DNA of 10,408 nt from Deltaproteobacteria bacterium (GCA_021159235.1 JAGGSF010000013.1:1-10408), one strand, 5' to 3'; positions 1 to 7,063 are shown, numbered from the stretch's first letter. Notes: generated from the sequence alone by a model not told the origin. Numbers and translations: made by a program.

Positions 1-68
1 ATCTTAAATAGAGAAAGCGAAGTAATTAAAACAGTGGAGAGGGTCAGTATTAAAGTTAAAACCAGCAT
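1..68 (-). CDS. Partial hydrophobic protein, N-terminus only
   Basis: An ATG at 68-66 directly follows the TAG stop of the response regulator gene (71-69). The frame then stays open to the window edge for 22 codons, reading M-L-V-L-T-L-I-L-T-L-S-T-V-L and on to L-F-K. The peptide is almost wholly hydrophobic with Thr/Ser and looks like an N-terminal membrane anchor or signal segment. There is no strong Shine-Dalgarno, only an A-rich stretch, so translation would probably be coupled to the gene before it. Its place after a response regulator would suit a sensor kinase, but an envelope or pilus protein is equally possible. No family can be assigned, and the frame is short enough that chance is not excluded. 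Confidence 0.4.
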   Translation of the reverse strand, partial: MLVLTLILTLSTVLITSLSLFK

Positions 69-656
69 CTATCTTTTGACTTTGATATTGTATTTATTTA
101 AAAAGTAGTAAAGTGATGTTCTGCGTAATTTTAGAAGTCTTGCAGACTGGGATATATTGAAATTTGTCTGCTCTAAGGCTTTTTTAATGACCTCTTTTTC
201 TGTCTCTTCCTTCACTGTAGTAAGCCCTCTTTCTATATCCATACCTGTAGGTGCATTCAGGTTTTTTTCTTTCAGTTCTTTTTCTATATCTATGAAGAAT
301 TTTGCTCTTTCCAATGATAATTTTATCACCTCTTCTGTGGCAGGTTTCATTATGTAGTCAAACGCTCCTAACGATATGGCTTTTATTGCCGCTGTTTTGT
401 CTTTTTGCCCGGTGAGAACAATAACCTTTGTGCGTCTTTCATATTCAACAATTTGTTTTAATACTTTCAATCCTTCATCAGGTGTATTTCTACAGGGAGG
501 CAATCCTAAATCCAGTATAACGACAGATGGTTTGATTTTTATAAATGTCTTTATCGCCTGTTGTGCATTTGCAGCAATGTGTATTTTGTATTGTTTTAGC
601 AACCATTTTAACTGACAAGCTAACAAAGTATCATCTTCTACCAGGAGTAGTTTCAT
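69..656 (-). CDS. Short response regulator: receiver plus Fis-type HTH
   Basis: A 195-residue two-component response regulator, probably a cytoplasmic DNA-binding protein. The receiver spans residues 1-120, with acidic pocket E7-D8-D9, phospho-acceptor D49 (VILDLGLPP), T82 in VLTG and K104 in MKP. After a charged, probably helical linker, residues 154-191 form a Fis-type helix-turn-helix (EQTNFNISQSARLLKLRRTS), as at the end of NtrC-family activators. The sigma-54-interacting AAA+ domain normally between these modules is absent, so the layout resembles RegA/PrrA/ActR. The receiver text (DLGLPP...EGLKVL...KVIVLTGQ) also recalls, from memory, PrsR regulators of PEP-CTERM/exopolysaccharide loci. 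The start overlaps the ExeA-like gene's stop by 4 bases (ATGA), with no obvious ribosome site of its own. Targets are unknown; the secretion genes upstream are reasonable candidates. Confidence 0.88.
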   Translation of the reverse strand: MKLLLVEDDTLLACQLKWLLKQYKIHIAANAQQAIKTFIKIKPSVVILDLGLPPCRNTPDEGLKVLKQIVEYERRTKVIVLTGQKDKTAAIKAISLGAFDYIMKPATEEVIKLSLERAKFFIDIEKELKEKNLNAPTGMDIERGLTTVKEETEKEVIKKALEQTNFNISQSARLLKLRRTSLYYFLNKYNIKVKR

Positions 657-1570
657 TTTTGTTTAATTAGCTCACTTACAATACCTACTATTTTCTCATC
701 AAACAAAAACAACACTATAAAGATTAAAATCACAGCTGCAAGTAAAAAATACCACCATTTAGGTGTATTTTTTATGGATAGGGTTTTTGCAGCCTGGCGA
801 ACAACATTATAAGAAATAATGTTTTTGCCATTAGAATAGGCAAGGAGCAATGCCCTTCCCATTATACTGTTTATAAGACGGGGAATGCCATGAGAAAGAC
901 GCGCAACATAGCGCATGGCATATCTTGTAATTATTACATCTCCCTTTCCTGCTTTTGACAGGCGAAAATTTATATATTCAGGCACTTCACTTTTCTTTAA
1001 GAAACCGAGGTATTCGGATATCGTTATCCTCTGTTTTAGCTGTTTTAACCGTTTAATCTTTTTTCCTAATTCGTTTTGACCCAGCAAGACAATCTGCAAG
1101 AGTTTTTTCTTTTCCAGTTCTATATTGGAAAGCAGTCTCAACTGTTCCAATGTTTCCAACGATAGATTCTGTGCTTCATCAATGATAACAATTAAACTCT
1201 TGTCCTTTTCTGCCAGAGAGGTTACATATTCCTGAATCTTTTTCAAAAAATCTTCCTTACTTTTACAATCTTCTTTGTTCAGCCCCAGATCTGTAACTAT
1301 TGCTTCTAAGATTTCATCTGGAGAAAGATTTGAGGTGAGAATGAGAGCTATCTCCTTGTTTTCTGGTATTTCCTTCAATGCTTTTCTCAGTGTTATTGTT
1401 TTCCCCACACCTACATCACCCACTATAACGGTAAACGGTTCATCGGAAGAAAATGCATACTCCAATATCTTCAGGGCGATCTTGTGTTCTTCGGAGGGAA
1501 AGAAATACTCTGTATCCGGTGTAAGTCTGAATGGGTTATCATGCAAACCAAAAGGATATTCTTTCATCAC
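653..1570 (-). CDS. ExeA/GspA-like AAA+ ATPase with C-terminal membrane anchor
   Basis: A 305-residue ATPase of the ExeA/GspA (AAA_22-like) type. The N-terminus has the family opening FGLHDNPFRLTPDTEYFF (7-24). Walker A is GDVGVGKT (51-58), Walker B is LIVIIDEAQ (126-134), a sensor-1-like strand is QIVLLGQNEL (159-168), and GIPRLIN (228-234) fits the sensor-2 region. One strong membrane helix lies at 272-290, followed by only about 15 residues. Aeromonas ExeA is much longer and carries a periplasmic peptidoglycan-binding domain, which is missing here; related short ATPases occur in PEP-CTERM/exopolysaccharide loci. It probably supplies nucleotide-driven remodelling for the GspE/GspF machine or for export of a surface product. 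The start is either GTG at 1570 (GTGA overlap with the gspF stop) or ATG at 1567 (TGATG overlap), differing by one residue. Confidence 0.88.
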   Translation of the reverse strand: MMKEYPFGLHDNPFRLTPDTEYFFPSEEHKIALKILEYAFSSDEPFTVIVGDVGVGKTITLRKALKEIPENKEIALILTSNLSPDEILEAIVTDLGLNKEDCKSKEDFLKKIQEYVTSLAEKDKSLIVIIDEAQNLSLETLEQLRLLSNIELEKKKLLQIVLLGQNELGKKIKRLKQLKQRITISEYLGFLKKSEVPEYINFRLSKAGKGDVIITRYAMRYVARLSHGIPRLINSIMGRALLLAYSNGKNIISYNVVRQAAKTLSIKNTPKWWYFLLAAVILIFIVLFLFDEKIVGIVSELIKQK

Positions 1571-2781
1571 ATACTGCCTACTTTGGATATCATATTGTAT
1601 ATAGGACCGATGAGTCCCAGAGCAAAGATAACAAAGAATGCTCCTACAATGACAATTATTATCGGTTCCAGCGTCTTGGATATGGTTTCTGTCATTCTGC
1701 TTACCTTTTCAAAATAAAAGTCAGAAAGGTATTTTAGTTGTTTATCCATTTCCCCCGTTTTCTCACCTACGCTAATCATACGTAGGGCAAATGTTTCAAA
1801 GAGTCTCGTTTCCATAAATGCTTCATACATACTTTGTCCCCTATGTATACTTTCCTTTGCCAGAAAAATGGCTTTTCTGAATACTTCATTCTTCATCACT
1901 TTTTGCATAATATCGAGGGAGGTGAGTATGGTTGTGCCCGTCCGTGCCATAAGGGAGAGATACTGGAAAAAAAAGGCGCATTGAGAAGCATATAAAGCTG
2001 TGCCGAATATTGGCAATTTTAAACTTATCCCGTCAAAAAGAAGACGAAGTCTTTTATTCTTTCGTGAAAAAGTAAAGAATAAAAATAAACCGAAAATAAC
2101 GATGGGGATAAACATCCAGTAAGAGGAGAAAACATTACTGATTGTTATTAAAAGGCGTGTCATAAAGGGAAGTTTTATTTCAAAGCTTTTAAAAGCCTCC
2201 ATCAATTTTGGTAGAACATAACTCATCCAGAAGATAAATGCAGCAGATATAGCTACAATGACAAATGCAGGGTAGGTAAGTGCTCTTTTTGTATTGGAGA
2301 TAATTTCATCTACTTTTTTTAAATGTTCATATGCGTCTTTAAAACATTTTCCCAGTTCACCTGTTTCTTCACCGATAGATACAATCCTTTCTATAATGGG
2401 AGGAAATATCTTTCTATTGGATAGACTTTGAGAGAGGGAATAACCGTGTTCTATATCTTTTTTAGTTTCCCGAAGGGCGTTGCGAAATGCTTTATTTTTA
2501 GTGGTGGAAATGAGGCTGTCTAATGCCTCTGTAATGGATACACCACCTTCCAAGAGTAGTGAGAAGTTTGCACAGAATTCCATAAGGTCTTTTCTCTTTA
2601 TTTTTGGTTTTAAAAAACCGCCGTGTAAAATATTATAAAAAAGGCCAATCCTTTTAAAATCAACTAATGTAAGGTTTTCTGTGGATAGGGTATTAAAAAG
2701 TACCATTTCATTTTCAAATTCCCCTGATTTTCTAATGATTCTTCCATCTTTATCTATAGCTTCATATGCAAATAAAGGCAT
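1567..2781 (-). CDS. gspF: Type II secretion / type IV pilus inner-membrane platform protein (GspF/PilC)
   Basis: A 404-residue polytopic inner-membrane protein of the GspF/PilC family, the platform that couples the cytoplasmic assembly ATPase to pilin or pseudopilin polymerisation. The N-terminus MPLFAYEAIDKDGRI is typical. Two repeated GspF domains are visible, about 67-190 and 268-392, each with the family signature: SIGEETGELG (135-144) and SVGEKTGEMD (337-346). Membrane helices are predicted near 170-190, 220-238 and 372-392. The length matches the family norm of about 400. It follows gspE with a single base between TAA and ATG, so the two are surely co-transcribed. Sequence alone does not separate a secretion GspF from a pilus PilC, because no pilin or secretin is in view. 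Confidence 0.95.
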   Translation of the reverse strand: MPLFAYEAIDKDGRIIRKSGEFENEMVLFNTLSTENLTLVDFKRIGLFYNILHGGFLKPKIKRKDLMEFCANFSLLLEGGVSITEALDSLISTTKNKAFRNALRETKKDIEHGYSLSQSLSNRKIFPPIIERIVSIGEETGELGKCFKDAYEHLKKVDEIISNTKRALTYPAFVIVAISAAFIFWMSYVLPKLMEAFKSFEIKLPFMTRLLITISNVFSSYWMFIPIVIFGLFLFFTFSRKNKRLRLLFDGISLKLPIFGTALYASQCAFFFQYLSLMARTGTTILTSLDIMQKVMKNEVFRKAIFLAKESIHRGQSMYEAFMETRLFETFALRMISVGEKTGEMDKQLKYLSDFYFEKVSRMTETISKTLEPIIIVIVGAFFVIFALGLIGPIYNMISKVGSM

Positions 2782-2782
2782 T

Positions 2783-4387
2783 TTAAATACCCACCACTCT
2801 TTCTACTTCTTCTATGGTTGTTGTTCCAGTTTTTACCTTTTCCATCGCATCTTCTAATAAAGTGGTCATTCCTTCTTGTTGAGCCTGTTTCTTTATCTCA
2901 TAAAGTGGTGCACTGTCAATAATCATCTGGGCAACCTTTTCTGTAACTATTAATATTTCTCCAATTGCTGTTCTTCCCAAGTAGCCTGTAAAGTTACATC
3001 TTTCACACCCCTTTCCTCTACAGGATTTTTTACCGTCTTTTATTATTTCTTCCTTACAATAGGGGCAGATTTTTCTCACCAGTCTCTGAGCGATAACACC
3101 CAGAAGCGAGCTGCCAATAAGATAATTGTTGACACCTAAATCTAAGAGGCGGGGTATTACCCCTATTGCATCGTTGGTATGTAAGGTGGAAAAAACTAAA
3201 TGCCCGGTCATTGAGGCGCGCACTGCTATTTGTGCCGTTTCTGTATCTCTCATTTCTCCGATGAGTATTACATCGGGGTCCTGCCTCAAGAAGTGCTTGG
3301 TTGCAGATGCAAATGTTATACCTGCTCTTACATTTACCTGTGTTTGTCTGATTAGAGGAAAGACATATTCTATGGGATCTTCTACAGTAAGAATATTCTT
3401 CTCTATAGCATTAACCTGTCTTAAGATAGCATATAATGTTGTGGTTTTTCCTGCACCGGTAGGACCGCAGACGATGATCATCCCAAATGGCTTTTTGAAT
3501 AAATTTTTTATCTTTTCACAATCGGATATGGAAAATCCCAGATTATCTATACTATACAGGGTAGCAGAGCGAGTGAGGATACGCAAAACTACATTCTCAC
3601 CGAATGATGTAAGCATAGTGGAGACTCTCAGGTCAAATGTCTCCCCTGCAAACGAAAAGCTCATTCTTCCATCCTGTGATTTTCTCTGCTCTGCAATATC
3701 CATCCCTGATGATACCTTTATGGCACTTACAATGCGAGGGTGAACAGACACCGGTAATGTATAAAACAGCTGCAGAACGCCATCTATCCTGTAACTTATA
3801 TGCATGGTTTTGTTGGTGGGTGTGATGTGAATGTCTGTTGCACGATTGATTATGGCTGAAGAGATTATAAGTTCCGTGAGATACTCCACATTTACAGGTG
3901 CATTTTCATTTCTTTTTAAGGTTTCAACCATACGGTTTATATCTTCAGCTACGGGATGTTCTAACAGGTAGTGACTTCTTTCGATAAGCCTCCGAATTTG
4001 AGAATTGGCAGCAACAGATACATCTATAGTATTATTTGTAAATCGGCTAACCAGTTCAGGGATTCTTATATCAAACGGGTTACTCACTGCAATGCGAAGT
4101 ATTCCATTATCATTGGATAAAGGGAATACCGAATACTGGCGGGCAAAACTTATGGGTATTATTCCCAATACCTTTTTATCAAATGAAAAATCTGTTAGAT
4201 CAACAAATTTTTTCCCACTTTGTTCGGCTAAAACCATGGCAACTTCTATATCTGTAACAATGCCCAATCTTACCAGTATTTCACCCACACGCTCACCGGT
4301 TGATTCCTGTTCTTTTAAGGCAAAGCGAATATATTCATCGTTTACAAATCCTTTCTCTATTAAGAGTTCGCCGATTTTTTTATGCAT
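2783..4387 (-). CDS. gspE: Type II secretion / type IV pilus assembly ATPase (GspE/PilB)
   Basis: A 534-residue hexameric assembly ATPase that drives pilin or pseudopilin polymerisation from the cytoplasmic face. Residues 1-140 match the MshEN/GspE N-terminal domain (GELLIEKGFV, then RVGEILVRLG). The core follows: ATDIHITP (183-190), Walker A GPTGAGKTT (308-316), Asp box ILTVEDPIEY (332-341), Walker B DPDVILIGEMRD (370-381) and His box TGHLVFSTLHTNDA (394-407). The zinc-binding insert has CxxC at 441/444 and CxxC at 461/464, plus an extra Cys456. All catalytic motifs are intact and the length is normal. It is the first gene of the leftward unit. The ATG at 4387 has no Shine-Dalgarno and lies 7 bases after a good -10 box, suggesting a leaderless message. 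The intact metal insert fits GspE/PilB rather than the PilT retraction ATPase. Confidence 0.95.
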   Translation of the reverse strand: MHKKIGELLIEKGFVNDEYIRFALKEQESTGERVGEILVRLGIVTDIEVAMVLAEQSGKKFVDLTDFSFDKKVLGIIPISFARQYSVFPLSNDNGILRIAVSNPFDIRIPELVSRFTNNTIDVSVAANSQIRRLIERSHYLLEHPVAEDINRMVETLKRNENAPVNVEYLTELIISSAIINRATDIHITPTNKTMHISYRIDGVLQLFYTLPVSVHPRIVSAIKVSSGMDIAEQRKSQDGRMSFSFAGETFDLRVSTMLTSFGENVVLRILTRSATLYSIDNLGFSISDCEKIKNLFKKPFGMIIVCGPTGAGKTTTLYAILRQVNAIEKNILTVEDPIEYVFPLIRQTQVNVRAGITFASATKHFLRQDPDVILIGEMRDTETAQIAVRASMTGHLVFSTLHTNDAIGVIPRLLDLGVNNYLIGSSLLGVIAQRLVRKICPYCKEEIIKDGKKSCRGKGCERCNFTGYLGRTAIGEILIVTEKVAQMIIDSAPLYEIKKQAQQEGMTTLLEDAMEKVKTGTTTIEEVERVVGI

Positions 4388-4394
4388 ATATCAA

Positions 4395-4422
4395 AGTATA
4401 TTGACAAGTTGCGTTCAGTCAA
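4395..4422 (-). promoter_or_regulatory. Predicted sigma-70-type promoter for the leftward unit
   Basis: Read on the minus strand, a -35 box TTGACT (4422-4417, 5 of 6 matches to consensus) is followed by a 16-base spacer and a -10 box TATACT (4400-4395, 5 of 6). The gspE ATG begins 7 bases downstream of the -10, so transcription would start at or one base before the A of the start codon. The boxes are seen directly; promoter activity is inferred. Confidence 0.6.
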
Positions 4423-4429
4423 ATAAAAA
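4401..4429 (+). promoter_or_regulatory. Predicted sigma-70-type promoter for the rightward unit
   Basis: A perfect -35 box TTGACA (4401-4406), a 17-base spacer and a weak -10 box TAAAAA (4424-4429, 4 of 6) point toward the MoaB-like gene. Transcription would start near 4436, leaving a leader of about 40 bases with a good ribosome site. Its -35 lies inside the spacer of the leftward promoter, so the two polymerase sites overlap. CATAAT at 4443-4448 is another possible -10 but has no good -35 at the right distance. Confidence 0.45.
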
Positions 4430-4464
4430 CTGTAGAAAATGGCATAATGGATATAGAATTGAAT

Positions 4465-4470
4465 AAGGAG
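4465..4470 (+). promoter_or_regulatory. Shine-Dalgarno site of the MoaB-like gene
   Basis: AAGGAG lies 7 bases before the ATG at 4478. This supports that start and contrasts with the opposite unit, whose first gene has no such site. Confidence 0.8.
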
Positions 4471-4477
4471 AGTATAG

Positions 4478-4966
4478 ATGAATTTAGCGTTAATTGTAGT
4501 TAGTGATTCTTGCTTCAAGGGTGAGAGAAAAGATGGGATAATAGATACGGTAAAAAAAGTTATTGAGCAAAAAGCAGAAATTGTTTATTATTCCATTGTG
4601 CCAGATGAGGAAGAAAAAATTATGGAAGAATTGAAAAAAGCCTGCGATATGAGGAATGTGGATGTGGTAATTACAAGTGGGGGAACAGGATTGTATGAAA
4701 GAGATGTTACACCCCAGGCAACAAGAAAGGTGATAGAGTATGAAGTGCCGGGCATACCCATGGCTTTAATTGTGCATGGACTTCATTTTACAAAGCATGC
4801 TATGCTGTCTCGTGAGATAGCGGGGGTGAGAAATAAAAGATTAATTGTCAATCTTCCAGGTTCACCAAAGGCTGTTCATCAAAGCCTAAGTTTTATCATT
4901 GACGCTTTGCCTCATGCCGCAGAAAAACTTAAAGGAGATGCTACTCCCTGCGGAGAAGATCTGTGA
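4478..4966 (+). CDS. MoaB/MogA-family molybdopterin-binding domain protein
   Basis: A 162-residue single-domain protein of the MoaB/MogA fold, whose members bind or adenylylate molybdopterin during molybdenum/tungsten cofactor synthesis. The N-terminus ALIVVSDSCFKGERKDG is the usual first strand and loop. The ligand-binding signature TSGGTGLYERDVTPQAT is at 66-82, and the second conserved loop, RLIVNLPGSPKAV, at 121-133. The length is normal for MoaB (about 160-180). It is the first gene of the rightward unit and overlaps murI by 4 bases (GTGA). No other cofactor gene (moaA, moaC, moaD/E, moeA) is in the window, so whether it is the MogA-type enzyme or a MoaB with another role cannot be settled. 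A CinA N-terminal domain is related but is normally followed by more sequence. Confidence 0.88.
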   Translation: MNLALIVVSDSCFKGERKDGIIDTVKKVIEQKAEIVYYSIVPDEEEKIMEELKKACDMRNVDVVITSGGTGLYERDVTPQATRKVIEYEVPGIPMALIVHGLHFTKHAMLSREIAGVRNKRLIVNLPGSPKAVHQSLSFIIDALPHAAEKLKGDATPCGEDL

Positions 4967-5736
4967 TTGGTGTATTTGATTCTGGCGTAGGTGGACTTAC
5001 CGTAGTAAAAGAGATAAAAGAATGTTTACCGCAGGTTGGAGTTGTTTATTTAGGAGATACAGCTCGCCTGCCTTATGGAACAAAATCAAGAGAAACGGTT
5101 ATCAAATACTCTTTAAAGAATATTGCGTTTCTTACTCGTTTTCAGGTGCAGATGGTTGTCATTGCCTGCAATACAGCTTCCAGTTATGCTTTGCCTGCAT
5201 TAAAGAAACAGCTTTCTATTCCCACATTGGGTGTTATAAAGCCCGGGGTGGATATGGCATTGAAATCTACAAAAAACAAAAGGATTGGTGTTATTGGCAC
5301 AGAGGCAACTATTAGAAGTCGGTCTTATGAAAGAGAGATAAAGAAAAGGGGGGATTACGAGGTTTTTTCCCAGAGTTGTCCATTGTTTGTTCCGTTAGTT
5401 GAAGAAGGCATTATAGATGGAAATATAGCGCATTCGGTAGCACAATTTTATCTTGAAGGGTTGAAAAAAAAGAATATAGACACACTTATCTTAGGGTGCA
5501 CACATTACCCTCTCCTTCAGGATGTAATTGCCGAGACATTAGGAGAGAAGGTCCATCTTATAAGCTCGGCGAAGGCTGTTGCACAGGCGGTGAAGAAAGA
5601 AGTAGAAAAGAGAAGAATAAATGGAAAAGGAACGCTCATGTTTTTTACTACCGATGCCCCGGAAAGATTTGCCCGTATGGGAAGACTGTTTCTGGGTAAA
5701 ACCTTTAACGGTGTAAAGCTGGTTGAAGTTGAATGA
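4963..5736 (+). CDS. murI: Glutamate racemase
   Basis: A 257-residue cytoplasmic, cofactor-independent racemase converting L-glutamate to D-glutamate for peptidoglycan. The N-terminal signature FDSGVGGLTV holds Asp6. The two catalytic cysteines are C69 in VIACNTAS and C179 in LGCTHYPLL, with H181 beside the second. GDTARLPYG (31-39) is also conserved. All expected catalytic residues are present, and the length is typical (about 255-270). The start is GTG at 4963, overlapping the preceding stop as GTGA, with a purine-rich CGGAGAAG just upstream. Its end overlaps hisH as ATGA. Aspartate racemase is a more distant relative, but the paired CNTAS and GCTHYPL motifs favour MurI. Confidence 0.96.
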   Translation: MIGVFDSGVGGLTVVKEIKECLPQVGVVYLGDTARLPYGTKSRETVIKYSLKNIAFLTRFQVQMVVIACNTASSYALPALKKQLSIPTLGVIKPGVDMALKSTKNKRIGVIGTEATIRSRSYEREIKKRGDYEVFSQSCPLFVPLVEEGIIDGNIAHSVAQFYLEGLKKKNIDTLILGCTHYPLLQDVIAETLGEKVHLISSAKAVAQAVKKEVEKRRINGKGTLMFFTTDAPERFARMGRLFLGKTFNGVKLVEVE

Positions 5737-6353
5737 TGATTAAGATAGGTATTATAGATTATGGAAGAGGAAATATAAGAAGCGTAGAAAAGGCGTTTAA
5801 GGAAATAGGGGATAAAGCTGTGCTTGTATCCCGTTCTGCCGATGTTAAAGCGTGTGATGCGATTATACTGCCCGGTGTAGGAGCGTTTAAAGATTGTATG
5901 GAAAACCTGCTTAGACTGAATTTAGTAGATGCACTGTATGATATATTTGAAAGTAGGGTGCCTTTTCTGGGTATTTGTCTGGGTATGCAGATTTTATTCA
6001 GTAGAAGCTATGAATTTGGTGAGCACAAAGGTTTAGGTGTTATAAAAGGAGAGGTAATCAGGTTTGAATCCAATGTAAAGATACCACACATGGGATGGAA
6101 TGAGGTTAATAAAATAAAAGATTCTCCCCTATTAAAGGATATTCCTGATGGCACTTATTTTTACTTTGATCATTCTTATTATGTTTTACCCGATGAAGAT
6201 GTGACAATCACAATTACACCATACAATAAAAAATTTTGCTCTGCCATCCAGAAGGACAATATCTTTGCCACTCAGTTTCATCCTGAAAAAAGTCAAAAGT
6301 GGGGACTGCAGCTTTTGAGGAATTTCTCCAACTTCTGTAAAGAGCGATGCTGA
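5733..6353 (+). CDS. hisH: Imidazole glycerol phosphate synthase, glutamine amidotransferase subunit
   Basis: A 206-residue class I glutamine amidotransferase. It hydrolyses glutamine and passes ammonia to HisF, which closes the imidazole ring of IGP and releases AICAR. The catalytic triad is visible: C82 in FLGICLGMQ, with H183 and E185 in TQFHPEKSQ. Other family marks are IIDYGRGNIRSV (7-18), LPGVGAF (46-52), PHMGWNEV (118-125) and FDHSYYV (145-151), where the residue before HSY is Asp instead of the more usual Val. The start may be ATG 5733 (ATGA overlap with murI) or the adjacent ATG 5736. It overlaps hisA by 7 bases. The partner hisF lies two genes downstream in the same unit. Confidence 0.97.
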   Translation: MMIKIGIIDYGRGNIRSVEKAFKEIGDKAVLVSRSADVKACDAIILPGVGAFKDCMENLLRLNLVDALYDIFESRVPFLGICLGMQILFSRSYEFGEHKGLGVIKGEVIRFESNVKIPHMGWNEVNKIKDSPLLKDIPDGTYFYFDHSYYVLPDEDVTITITPYNKKFCSAIQKDNIFATQFHPEKSQKWGLQLLRNFSNFCKERC

Positions 6354-7063
6354 TTATCCCTGCCATTGATATATACGATGGTAAAGTGGTAAGGCTTACT
6401 AAGGGAAAAAGGGAAAATGTGCATGTATATAGCTCAAGTCCCTTGAATACGGCAAAAAAGTTTTGCAGCTTAGGTGTAAAGAGAATCCACATTGTGGATT
6501 TGAATGCTGCATTTGGAGAGGGAAATAATCTAAATATTTTAAAGGATATAGTAAGCAGCGTTGATGCTGAGATTGAAGTAGGGGGAGGAATAAGAAATCT
6601 TGAGATGGTGGAAAAACTGTTTTCTTATGGTGTAAATGATATTGTTATAGGCACGATGATGGTTAAAGATCTTAGTGGTTTTGAAAAGATTGTCTCTTTA
6701 TACAAAGACAGAATTATAGCCGGGGTGGACGTTGAAGGAAAGTATGTCAGGATTTCAGGGTGGCGTGAGAATACAGGCACAGACTGTGTAGAACTACTCA
6801 CAAAGGTAAAGGATATGGGTATAAAAAAGGCTATCGTTACGGATATTTCACGAGATGGAACATTGGAAGGCATAAATCCTCTATTTTACAAAGAGGTGGC
6901 ATTGAAGACAGGCTTGAGTATAATTGCTTCGGGTGGCGTCTCTAACCTGGAAGATATAAAAAGATTGAAAGAGGTGGAAAAATTTGGGGTTGTCGGTGTC
7001 ATTGTGGGTAAGGCAATTTATGAAGGTAAGATAAGCCTCAAGGAGGCATTATGTTCAGGATAA
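6347..7063 (+). CDS. hisA: ProFAR isomerase (1-(5-phosphoribosyl)-5-[(5-phosphoribosylamino)methylideneamino]imidazole-4-carboxamide isomerase)
   Basis: A 238-residue (beta-alpha)8-barrel enzyme that opens the aminoaldose ring of ProFAR to give PRFAR, the substrate of HisF. The start IIPAIDIYDGKVVRL carries catalytic D8. The second catalytic acid is D128 in GVDVEGKYV. Phosphate-binding loops are EVGGGIRN (77-84), TDISRDGT (165-172), IIASGGVSN (192-200) and IVGKAIYEG (219-227). Length and motif order are standard. HisA is distinguished from the related HisF by this N-terminus and by the GVDVEGKYV region. The gene overlaps hisH by 7 bases and the next gene by 13 bases. In some actinobacteria this enzyme (PriA) also serves tryptophan synthesis, but nothing here suggests that. 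Confidence 0.97.
   Translation: MLIIPAIDIYDGKVVRLTKGKRENVHVYSSSPLNTAKKFCSLGVKRIHIVDLNAAFGEGNNLNILKDIVSSVDAEIEVGGGIRNLEMVEKLFSYGVNDIVIGTMMVKDLSGFEKIVSLYKDRIIAGVDVEGKYVRISGWRENTGTDCVELLTKVKDMGIKKAIVTDISRDGTLEGINPLFYKEVALKTGLSIIASGGVSNLEDIKRLKEVEKFGVVGVIVGKAIYEGKISLKEALCSG
7041..7046 (+). promoter_or_regulatory. Strong Shine-Dalgarno inside hisA for the metallo-hydrolase gene
   Basis: A consensus AGGAGG sits within the last codons of hisA, 4 bases before the ATG at 7051. It fixes the start of the next gene and suggests that gene is translated efficiently rather than only by coupling. Confidence 0.8.

Noticed and set aside
69-656. A sigma-54 activator of the NtrC type
   Set aside because: The central AAA+ domain with its GAFTGA loop is entirely absent, and the gene is only 195 codons long.
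3126-3743. A 205-codon open frame on the plus strand, antisense to gspE
   Set aside because: It lies wholly within the well-supported gspE gene, whose motifs are all intact, and its product is a low-complexity Ser/Val-rich sequence with no recognisable domain.
4005-4466. A 153-codon plus-strand frame crossing from gspE into the divergent promoter region
   Set aside because: Most of it mirrors the gspE N-terminal domain. It has no ribosome site or domain, and its end falls in the promoter region just before the MoaB-like gene.
6214-6492. Minus-strand frame across the hisH-hisA junction
   Set aside because: It is a shadow of two clear genes and shows no domain or coding signature.
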